This document shows positions 1-5,667 of a DNA stretch of 12,280 nt, in pieces. The first letter of the stretch is position 1. Every line of letters begins with the position of its first letter. The notes below the pieces were generated by a model, which made no database searches, was not told the DNA's origin, and worked only from the letters and a program-made list of their open reading frames with translations. Source of the stretch: Bacteroidales bacterium UBA5621 (lineage in GTDB: Bacteria > Bacteroidota > Bacteroidia > Bacteroidales > VadinHA17); NCBI GenBank assembly GCA_002424525.1, contig DIKJ01000023.1, positions 9,260-21,539 on the forward strand, written 5' to 3'. The position numbers were made by a program, and so were the translations under genes.

Positions 1-385
1 TGATGAAAGGATTAATCATAGGCATGGTTTTTAAGGGTTAATACTATATTGTTCTTATTTATTGTCCGATGATAATTTCGCAGGTAATTATTTTCAATAT
101 CCCCGGTATATTTCACTGCAAAAATTCAAATGCATATTTCTCCTACTGCTTCAGAAAAGACCATTATTCTTAGAATATTCAGAGCAGATTGAATATATTA
201 CACAGGATCTCAGGGAATAATAGCTCAAAACCATTCAGAGAATATAATCACTTTTAACAATTCAAATATATTGATTCCTATAAAAAAAACAAACATCTGA
301 TCAATTCTTTTTGCAGGTTATGCGCAATATGTTGCAGGTGAAATGTTTGAGAGGATTTGATACTGGTAATATTCTGCTCTTTCAG
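1..385. other. AT-rich stretch with no recognisable gene
   Basis: This stretch is clearly richer in A and T than the rest of the window. It contains no reading frame that resembles a protein family on either strand. The first 41 bases hold only a 12-codon frame. I looked for an upstream gene's tail, a tRNA and a thiamine-pyrophosphate riboswitch (because a thiamine gene follows) and saw none. Short repeated words are present, such as ATTCAGAG at 177-184 and 233-240 and TTGCAGGT at 311-318 and 332-339, but repeats of that size are expected by chance in such sequence. Confidence 0.6.
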
Positions 386-560
386 TTACGGCGGGTGATT
401 TTTATCATACATTCTTGCACGATCGCATCCGTACATGGGCGAGTCGCGAGAAATGACAGAGACCGCGGCAATAACCTGGTCACGGATTACACCCCCCCGG
501 TTCCCCGTTGCATGCGGCCAGTAACCCCGACAGGATGAATAGATAAAGAGTATTACGCAT
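386..560 (-). pseudogene. Candidate small lipoprotein gene, frame broken at a G7 run
   Basis: Reading leftward from the ATG at 560, the first 17 residues form a textbook lipoprotein signal peptide: MRNTLYLFILSGLLAAC, with Arg2, a hydrophobic core and an LAAC lipobox (lipidated Cys17). As written, the frame stops at 480-482 after 26 residues. The frame passes through seven consecutive G (492-498, read as C on the plus strand). With six G it would continue in the adjacent frame to the TAA at 386, giving a 57-residue lipoprotein with a short charged tail. A perfect Bacteroidetes -7 element (TACATTTG, 587 to 580) lies about 20 nt upstream of the ATG, which supports a real start. I do not recognise the mature part. 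Options are a genuine 26-residue lipopeptide, a slipped or phase-variable gene, a decayed remnant, or a sequencing indel. The signal peptide is seen directly; the rest is inference. Confidence 0.4.
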
Positions 561-579
561 AAGATTGTTTTTTCCGGTT

Positions 580-587
580 CAAATGTA
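580..587 (-). promoter_or_regulatory. Bacteroidetes -7 promoter element before the small lipoprotein
   Basis: The minus strand reads TACATTTG, an exact match to TAnnTTTG, ending 19 nt before the ATG at 560. No TTG is found at the usual distance further upstream, so only half of the promoter is visible. It points away from the thiamine pyrophosphokinase gene. Confidence 0.35.
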
Positions 588-628
588 TAAAAAAACAAAA
601 TATGTGAAAATATTGTATCTTTATTGAT

Positions 629-1249
629 ATGTCATCCAAAACCATCATCCTGGCCGACGGTTCCTTTCCGGAACACGAGATCCCGCTCGGATATCTGAAG
701 AATGCTGAAAGGATCATCTGCTGTGACGGGAGCGCTGAGCAACTGTTAAAGGCAGGAATGGTGCCTGATGCAATCGTGGGTGATCTTGATACTCTTCCGG
801 CCGGGATCGCGGAGAGATTTTCCGACCGGATCTACCGGAGCAAAGAACAGGAGACCAACGATCTGACAAAAGCTGTGAACTGGTGCGCCGGAAAGGGATA
901 TAAGGATATTGTTATCCTGGGCGCTACCGGCAAAAGGGAAGATCACACAATCGGAAATATTTCATTGCTTGCCGAGTATGTAAAAGAGACTTCCGTGATT
1001 ATAGTAACCGATACCGGGATCTTCATACCATTCAAAGAAAGTAGCTCAGTATCCACCTTGCCCGGACAGCAGGTATCGGTGTTTTCAGTTGATCCCGGCA
1101 CAGAAATAACTTCAGAAGGCTTGAAATACCCTTTGAAGGACTTGAGGCTCACAAACTGGTGGGTTGCCACGCTCAACGAAGCTGTCGGCAAAAACGTTTC
1201 CCTTATCTTTACCGGTGGACCGGTTATCGTCTATCTGAAATTTCCCTGA
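629..1249 (+). CDS. Thiamine pyrophosphokinase
   Basis: Transfers pyrophosphate from ATP to thiamine to make thiamine diphosphate, the cytoplasmic salvage route to the cofactor. At 206 residues it has normal family length. The family motifs appear in order: CDGSA (32-36), GDLDT (51-55, the metal-binding aspartates), QETNDLTKA (74-82), GATGKREDHTIGN (98-110), and the C-terminal thiamine-binding part TSEGLKYPL (161-169) followed by a TLNE segment (181-184). The ATG at 629 is preferred because the protein opens directly into the first beta strand (KTIILADGS) and the next Met is residue 44. A weak -7 match (TATCTTTA, 616-623) lies only a few bases before the ATG, so the transcript may be almost leaderless. 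No thiamine transporter or TPP riboswitch is adjacent, unlike many Bacteroidetes thiamine loci. The 3' end is 9 nt from the convergent LuxR gene. Confidence 0.93.
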   Translation: MSSKTIILADGSFPEHEIPLGYLKNAERIICCDGSAEQLLKAGMVPDAIVGDLDTLPAGIAERFSDRIYRSKEQETNDLTKAVNWCAGKGYKDIVILGATGKREDHTIGNISLLAEYVKETSVIIVTDTGIFIPFKESSSVSTLPGQQVSVFSVDPGTEITSEGLKYPLKDLRLTNWWVATLNEAVGKNVSLIFTGGPVIVYLKFP

Positions 1250-1277
1250 CAGGATTCATTAATCTTTCAGATCCTGT
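1249..1277. terminator. Weak hairpin across the convergent 3' ends
   Basis: ACAGGAT (1249-1255) and ATCCTGT (1271-1277) can pair as a 7-bp stem around a 15-nt loop. The structure covers the stop codon of the kinase gene and the stop codon of the convergent LuxR gene. There is no strong U-tract, so this is only a possible bidirectional transcription end. Confidence 0.25.
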
Positions 1278-2188
1278 ACGAGGTTTATCAGTTGCACCCT
1301 GCTTTTTACGTTTGTTTTGATATATATCCTGTGGGTATGATCTTTTACCGTTTGCAGACTGATGAACAACTTATCGGATATCTCTTTGTTGCTGAGGCCA
1401 TTGCATATCTCCCTGATTATGTCGGTTTCGCGGGGCGAAATTTCAAACTTAATACAGAAATGTTCGAAAGAAAGATCTTTTAAAGGTTGATCATCTGGCA
1501 GCTTCAAAAGAGTTCCGTAATTAAAGTAGAGCGGCAGGAAGGTATAACCCATAAAAAAGGTCAGAATAAATACCAGGGCGAGCCAGGGCTGAGCATTATA
1601 GAACAGGAGCGGAACAGACTGCACCAGCGTTATAATAATGATAACCGGAGCTATTGTTTTGCTGTCGCGGCTATGAATAATGGTTTTTCCTTTAACCGGC
1701 GACCAGATGAGGCCCGCTGAGATAACAGTATAGAGCCCGTTCATGAATATGAAGTAGTATATAAAAAGTGTCACCGGTCTCATGTCAGTTTCTACTGCAA
1801 TAAGGTAACCCAGAGCGCAGACCATGGCAAAATTAAGAAGCAGGAACCACAACACGAACCATTTTCTTCTCTCTCTTCCCGTGATGATTACCGAAAACCG
1901 GACAAGCATCATCCAGGCGAACACCAGGAATGGCAGTCCCATGAGGACTAAGAGATCGGTGATCCTTGTCAGCACTTCCCCTGAAATATGCGGGGAAAGA
2001 AACGACCTGATGAGAAACTGTCCCCAGATCCCATAGAACCCAAATGTGTAGATAAATACCTGGAAGTAAAGAAGTACCGAAAAGATCTCCGACCTGTACC
2101 TTTTCCTCAGCCGTGATGCAAGAATAATCCCCCCTGCCGCAAGCGCAACGGAGACAATGAATATCAGATAAGCCAGGAGTGTCAGCAT
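1259..2188 (-). CDS. Seven-TM membrane protein with C-terminal LuxR-type HTH
   Basis: This looks like a membrane-anchored transcription regulator. Seven hydrophobic segments (about residues 24-47, 57-81, 97-121, 131-153, 158-183, 199-219 and 222-244, numbered from the upstream GTG) are followed by a cytoplasmic LuxR/GerE helix-turn-helix at 265-325. Key HTH features are ISPRETDIIREI, GLSNKEISDKLFIS and TVKDHTHRIY. There is no receiver domain or other phospho-acceptor, so the signal is presumably sensed by the membrane part; the ligand is unknown. The longest frame starts at a GTG at 2251 and would add 21 residues. I prefer the ATG at 2188 because the first membrane helix begins there and the interval 2189-2251 carries a direct repeat and a palindrome typical of regulatory DNA. 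It is divergent from the membrane protein gene at 2330, a possible target. The DNA-binding fold is sure; the role is inferred. Confidence 0.85.
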   Translation of the reverse strand: MLTLLAYLIFIVSVALAAGGIILASRLRKRYRSEIFSVLLYFQVFIYTFGFYGIWGQFLIRSFLSPHISGEVLTRITDLLVLMGLPFLVFAWMMLVRFSVIITGRERRKWFVLWFLLLNFAMVCALGYLIAVETDMRPVTLFIYYFIFMNGLYTVISAGLIWSPVKGKTIIHSRDSKTIAPVIIIITLVQSVPLLFYNAQPWLALVFILTFFMGYTFLPLYFNYGTLLKLPDDQPLKDLSFEHFCIKFEISPRETDIIREICNGLSNKEISDKLFISLQTVKDHTHRIYIKTNVKSRVQLINLVQDLKD

Positions 2189-2205
2189 TTTATAAAGGTA
2201 ATCCA

Positions 2206-2235
2206 ACCAAAGTATTGTCACCCTACCAAAGTAGG
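2206..2235. promoter_or_regulatory. Direct repeat ACCAAAGTA x2 with overlapping palindrome
   Basis: ACCAAAGTA occurs at 2206-2214 and 2225-2233, start-to-start 19 bp, about two helical turns. The second copy sits inside the inverted repeat CCTAC-CAAA-GTAGG (2222-2235). This lies just upstream of the preferred LuxR start and about 100 bp upstream of the divergent membrane gene, where an autoregulatory binding site would be expected. It is a candidate operator by pattern only. Confidence 0.35.
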
Positions 2236-2261
2236 AATTTATATCAAACACTACAATAGTA

Positions 2262-2294
2262 TTGAAGGCGTCTTAAAGATGAGGTTTACATTTG
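2262..2294 (+). promoter_or_regulatory. Bacteroidetes promoter for the membrane protein gene
   Basis: TTG at 2262-2264 and TACATTTG at 2287-2294 (exact TAnnTTTG) are separated by 22 nt, within the spacing reported for Bacteroidetes housekeeping promoters. Transcription would begin near 2300. This places the promoter inside the longest reading frame, whose first ATG is at 2279, and so argues for a start at 2330 or 2339. Confidence 0.5.
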
Positions 2295-2329
2295 CTGAAG
2301 AAATGATTCTTGCTATTGATTACCAAAAA

Positions 2330-3079
2330 ATGAAAAGTATGGAAACGACCAATGACTACAAATTTTTTCCAACCTTCGGCGACAGCTTTGGGACCGGATG
2401 GAGGGTTATGATGAACAATTTCCTCAGGCTGTTGCTTGTGGTATTCGTTCTGGCAATACTTACGGGTCCGATGAATGGGTTGAACTTCAAATTCGATGGC
2501 GGTGATTTTAACAGGTTATTCCGGCACTGGGACGGGAACTGGGAGCAGCTCTTCGGGCTTGCCTCAATCGGGGCGCTGGCGGTTTTTATCGGACTGATTG
2601 CACTCGCTTATGTATTCCTTGCCCTGCCTGTGGTGAGATATGGGGGAAAGATGATCTTTCTCGAGGCGGTCAGAAACGTAAAGCCTGATTTTGAATGGCT
2701 TATCAGAGGATTCTGGACAAATTACCTGAATATAATTCTTGCCAATCTTCTGGTGGTCGCCCTTGTTGTGCTCGGTTTGTTTGCCCTTATCGTACCGGGA
2801 ATAATAATTGCCTGCCGCCTGGCTTTTGTTCCTTATATAGTAATGGATAAAAAACTTGATCCGATTGAATCCGTGGAGCTGAGCTGGAAGTACACGAGGG
2901 GTCACGGATGGACTATTTTTCTGATGGGTTTTGTTTCCTTTTTTATATATATTTTCGGACTTATGCTCCTTATTGTCGGGATATTTCCTGCAACAATGTG
3001 GGTAAAAAGCGCATTTGCATCACTTTACCAGTCGGTGTTGCTCCAGAGGGAGAAACCTGAGGAAGTGGTTTCCGCATAG
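2330..3079 (+). CDS. Multi-pass membrane protein, YciC/DUF975-like
   Basis: An integral membrane protein of unknown function, about 249 residues from this start. It has an N-terminal helix (RLLLVVFVLAILTG), a soluble loop rich in Gly, Asp and Trp, a helix near ASIGALAVFIGLIALAYVFL, a long hydrophobic block around NIILANLLVVALVVLGLFAL, and a C-terminal helix (WTIFLMGFVSFFIYIFGLML). The segment VPGIIIACRLAFVPYIVMD, followed by an acidic SVELSWKYTRGHGW stretch, is the pattern I associate with YciC/DUF975/glycerophosphodiesterase-membrane-domain proteins; this assignment is from memory of the family. The frame is open back to an ATG at 2279, but a promoter at 2262-2294 makes that start unlikely. 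ATG 2330 has an A-rich leader, and ATG 2339 is equally possible. Transcription probably ends at the hairpin at 3148-3181. Confidence 0.75.
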   Translation: MKSMETTNDYKFFPTFGDSFGTGWRVMMNNFLRLLLVVFVLAILTGPMNGLNFKFDGGDFNRLFRHWDGNWEQLFGLASIGALAVFIGLIALAYVFLALPVVRYGGKMIFLEAVRNVKPDFEWLIRGFWTNYLNIILANLLVVALVVLGLFALIVPGIIIACRLAFVPYIVMDKKLDPIESVELSWKYTRGHGWTIFLMGFVSFFIYIFGLMLLIVGIFPATMWVKSAFASLYQSVLLQREKPEEVVSA

Positions 3080-3095
3080 AACCGTTCACTCAATC

Positions 3096-3132
3096 ACCAG
3101 CAACCAGCAACCAGCAACCAGCAACCAGCAAC
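3096..3132. repeat. Five tandem copies of the heptamer ACCAGCA
   Basis: Five exact head-to-tail copies of ACCAGCA run from 3096 to 3130, with a 2-nt partial sixth. They lie 17 bp past the stop codon at 3079 and before a terminator hairpin, so they fall in the 3' untranslated part of the membrane protein mRNA. The unit length of 7 and perfect identity suggest replication slippage. It is not a CRISPR because there are no spacers. Confidence 0.95.
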
Positions 3133-3147
3133 TTTGATTATTTATTT

Positions 3148-3181
3148 AATAAGTAGGCTGCAAAACTGCAGCCTACTTATT
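3148..3181. terminator. Bidirectional hairpin terminator, perfect 15-bp stem
   Basis: AATAAGTAGGCTGCA (3148-3162) and TGCAGCCTACTTATT (3167-3181) are perfect reverse complements around the 4-nt loop AAAC. A GC-rich core flanked by A/T-rich outer arms lets it act in both directions. It sits between the ends of the convergent membrane protein gene (3079) and helicase gene (3205), exactly where a shared terminator is expected. Confidence 0.85.
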
Positions 3182-3204
3182 GAAGATGGACAGGGGGGTA
3201 GAGA

Positions 3205-5487
3205 TCATACCCTTCTGAGTTTTGCAAACCTCAGCAGAAGCTTCTTCTTCCCGCTTGTAAGGAAGTCAACAGTGGCAGTCATATTGGGCGATTCACCCTC
3301 GAGAGTAATTATTTCACCCTTGCCAAACCGTTCATGTTCAACCAGGTCTCCTTCCTTATATTCGTCATTCTGGTTCCCATCAAAAGTGCTGGTTGTTACA
3401 GGTCCGGATCTGACAACTCTTTTAAGCCTGCTTCCGGCAGGCCAGGGCGGGGGTGCTTCCTCACGGAATGATGAAGATTTGTTACCTGTAAAAGTTACCG
3501 ATTTAAACTTACTTCCTCTGGGGTGGGCGTAATCGAGGAATTTCTGATCAATCTCGCGGAGGAACCTGCTGGGATTGCATCTTTCGAGGTTGCCCCATTT
3601 ATATCTGTTGAGGGCATAGCTCAGGGTGGCCATTTTTTTTGCACGGGTGACTGCAACATAGAAGAGCCGTCGCTCTTCCTCGATTTCCCTCGGGTTTCCA
3701 GAGGATAATGGTGAAGGGAAAAGCGTATCCTCCATGCCGGCAACGTAAACATGCCCGAATTCGAGCCCCTTGGCTGAATGCATGGTCATAAGCGTGACCT
3801 TTTCACGGTCTTCGGCTTTCTCATTATCCTGATCGGTCAGAAGTGCCACGTTCGCCAGATAAGCGTCGAGGGTGGCAGGCTCTCCATTTGTTTCAGCCGA
3901 CTCCGTAAAGATCTTTATTGCATTGAGCAATTCCTCGAGGTTTTCGTAACGGCTTATTTCCTCAGGTGACTTACCATCCCTCAGTTCTTTGATGATCCCC
4001 GATCCGAATGCTATCTCGCGGGCCTTTCTGAAGGCATCAACCTTATCCCACCCCTCCGACAATGTGGCGATCAGCTCCCTGTAAAGCAATATTTTTTTTA
4101 TGGTCCCGGCATTGAAGTGACCGGGATATTTTTCAGTTTCCTGAAGGATCATCCAGGGAGAAACGCCTGCTCCGGATGCAAGTTCAAATACCTTGCTGAC
4201 GGTAGTATCGCCGATCCCTCTCCTGGGGTAGTTGATCGTTCTTTTCAGGGCTTCCTCGTCTGAAGGATTGATGACCATTCTGAAATAAGCCAGTATGTCT
4301 TTTATCTCTTTTCTTTCATAAAATGAGAGTCCTCCGTAGATCTTATAGGGTATGTTCTTCCTTCTGAGCGTCTCTTCAAAGATCCTCGACTGGGCATTCG
4401 TTCTGTACAGAATCGCAAAATCCGACCAGTAAAGCTGAAGGGAAAGCCGCTTGTCGAAGATGTCAGAAGCAATGTTGAACCCTTCTTCAGAGTCTGTTAT
4501 TGCCTCCATGATTCTTATCTTTTCACCGGGTTCGTTCTCCGAATAGACAGTTTTGCGGATCTGTCCCTCATTCCGTTCAATTATGGTATTTGCTGCATTG
4601 ACGATGGTTTGAGTTGACCGGTAATTCCGTTCGAGCTTAAAGAGCTGGTAGCCGGGGTAATCGTTCCTGAATTCGAGAATATTTTCGATCCTGGCACCCC
4701 TGAACGAGTAGATGCTCTGAGCGTCATCCCCGACGACGCATATGTTCTGGTGAGCCGCCGCCAGCTGTTTCACAATAAGATACTGGGAATAATTTGTGTC
4801 CTGATACTCGTCAACCAGTATATAACCGAACTTTTCCTGGTATTTTTCAAGCACCTCAGGAAAATCTTTCAGAAGAATGTTGGTATTCAGAAGAAGATCA
4901 TCAAAATCCATTGCATTCGACTTAAAGCATCTTGATGCATAGTGCCTGTAGACCTCCGGGAGCAGTGGCATTCTTACCGATCTGTCATATTCGGACAGGG
5001 AAATGTTCTCAGCATACATGGCGGCTGTGATCAGATTATTTTTTGCATTTGAGATCCTGCAGGCTATCACACCGGGCTTATAGATATTGTCATCAAGATT
5101 GAGCTCCCTTATGATTGTGCGTATAAGGCTTTTCGAATCAGTCGAATCGTAGATCGTATAATTGGATTTATATCCCAGTCTGTTACCCTCGATCCTGAGT
5201 ATCTTTGCAAAAATTGAGTGGAAAGTGCCCATCCAGAGCCAGCGTGCAATTTCAAAGCCTGCGATGCTGGTGATCCTTTCCTTCATTTCCCTGGCTGCCT
5301 TGTTGGTAAATGTGAGAGCAAGTATTCGCGGTGCCGCGATGCCCTTACTGAGAAGATGGGCTATCCTGTAGGTAAGCACCCTTGTTTTGCCGGCACCGGC
5401 ACCGGCAATTACCAGCGAAGGTCCGTCAGTATGGATAACTGCCTGCTTCTGAGCATCGTTCAGATCGTCGAGATAATTATAAATCAT
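3205..5487 (-). CDS. UvrD/PcrA-type superfamily 1A DNA helicase
   Basis: ATP-driven 3'-to-5' DNA helicase used in nucleotide excision and mismatch repair and in clearing proteins from DNA. All SF1 motifs are intact (numbered from the upstream TTG; subtract 11 for this start): Walker A GAGAGKT (40-46), Ia LTFTNKAAREMK (69-80), Ib GTFHSIF (98-104), II VDEYQDTN (236-243), III VGDDAQSIYSFRGA (263-276), IV LERNYRST (296-303), V VTLMTMHSAKGLEF (575-588), VI EERRLFYVAVTRA (615-627). The C-terminal GDLVEHERFGKGEI...FAKLRRV (724-771) is the Tudor-like domain by which PcrA/UvrD bind RNA polymerase. That domain, and the lack of a nuclease domain, separate it from RecB/AddA. The 760-residue length is normal. 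The longest frame begins with TTG at 5520, but a -7 element overlaps it; ATG 5487 gives MIYNYLDDLNDAQKQAV, matching family N-termini. It stands alone. Confidence 0.96.
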   Translation of the reverse strand: MIYNYLDDLNDAQKQAVIHTDGPSLVIAGAGAGKTRVLTYRIAHLLSKGIAAPRILALTFTNKAAREMKERITSIAGFEIARWLWMGTFHSIFAKILRIEGNRLGYKSNYTIYDSTDSKSLIRTIIRELNLDDNIYKPGVIACRISNAKNNLITAAMYAENISLSEYDRSVRMPLLPEVYRHYASRCFKSNAMDFDDLLLNTNILLKDFPEVLEKYQEKFGYILVDEYQDTNYSQYLIVKQLAAAHQNICVVGDDAQSIYSFRGARIENILEFRNDYPGYQLFKLERNYRSTQTIVNAANTIIERNEGQIRKTVYSENEPGEKIRIMEAITDSEEGFNIASDIFDKRLSLQLYWSDFAILYRTNAQSRIFEETLRRKNIPYKIYGGLSFYERKEIKDILAYFRMVINPSDEEALKRTINYPRRGIGDTTVSKVFELASGAGVSPWMILQETEKYPGHFNAGTIKKILLYRELIATLSEGWDKVDAFRKAREIAFGSGIIKELRDGKSPEEISRYENLEELLNAIKIFTESAETNGEPATLDAYLANVALLTDQDNEKAEDREKVTLMTMHSAKGLEFGHVYVAGMEDTLFPSPLSSGNPREIEEERRLFYVAVTRAKKMATLSYALNRYKWGNLERCNPSRFLREIDQKFLDYAHPRGSKFKSVTFTGNKSSSFREEAPPPWPAGSRLKRVVRSGPVTTSTFDGNQNDEYKEGDLVEHERFGKGEIITLEGESPNMTATVDFLTSGKKKLLLRFAKLRRV

Positions 5488-5490
5488 CTG

Positions 5491-5533
5491 GTAATTATTA
5501 CAGCGTACCGGGTCCGGCAAATTTAATAATTAC
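5491..5533. promoter_or_regulatory. 10-bp inverted repeat framing the helicase promoter
   Basis: GTAATTATTA (5491-5500) and TAATAATTAC (5524-5533) are perfect reverse complements with a 23-nt spacer, centres about three helical turns apart. One arm lies against the helicase ATG, the other overlaps its -7 element. It may be a two-site operator or a looping or cruciform element. The A/T-only core means chance cannot be excluded. Confidence 0.35.
5518..5525 (-). promoter_or_regulatory. -7 promoter element of the helicase gene
   Basis: The minus strand reads TAAATTTG, an exact TAnnTTTG match, 31 nt upstream of the ATG at 5487. It covers the alternative TTG start codon (5520-5518), so that codon would lie outside the transcript. 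No TTG is found at the standard distance upstream, so the -33 half is uncertain. Confidence 0.4.
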
Positions 5534-5566
5534 ATATTCAAACATCAGGTAATCGGCAATTATTTA

Positions 5567-5663
5567 TTAACATCAGAATATATGTGGTACGGGCGTTGCA
5601 TGCAACGCCTCCACAATTTTAAATTGTTAACAACAGAATAATCGAAGGCGCAATTTGCGCGTC
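5567..5663. repeat. Two diverged copies of a direct-repeat-plus-palindrome unit
   Basis: TTAACATCAGAATA (5567-5580) and TTAACAACAGAATA (5627-5640) match at 13 of 14 positions, 60 nt apart. Each is followed after 7-11 nt by a palindrome: GGCGTTGCATGCAACGCC (5592-5609, perfect 18 bp) and GCGCAA-T-TTGCGC (5648-5660). Between them lies a third small palindrome, ACAATTT-T-AAATTGT (5613-5627). The unit looks like a REP- or MITE-like intergenic element present twice. The second palindrome ends 7 nt before the GTG start of the T9SS cargo gene, so it could fold in that mRNA's leader. Confidence 0.6.
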
Positions 5664-5667
5664 AGTT

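Noticed and set aside
311..339. TTGCAGGT direct repeat (311-318 and 332-339)
   Set aside because: An 8-bp repeat 21 bp apart in sequence with no promoter or gene start nearby is not distinguishable from chance.
311..538. 75-codon plus-strand frame in the leading AT-rich region
   Set aside because: It has no recognisable domain, no promoter and a composition unlike the real genes, and it runs antisense to the better-supported small lipoprotein start at 560.
386..598. The 70-codon minus-strand frame read from its own ATG at 598
   Set aside because: Its ATG lies upstream of the -7 element at 580-587 and its N-terminus is not a clean signal peptide. The lipoprotein signal is in the adjacent frame from 560; only the downstream part of this frame may be a continuation.
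1..628. TPP riboswitch upstream of the thiamine gene
   Set aside because: The conserved CTGAGA and downstream thiamine-box sequences are absent.
3096..3132. CRISPR array
   Set aside because: The units are 7 bp and directly adjacent, with no spacers and no cas genes.
5218..5526. 102-codon plus-strand frame at the helicase N-terminus
   Set aside because: It is antisense to conserved helicase motifs Walker A, Ia and Ib and has no family resemblance of its own.
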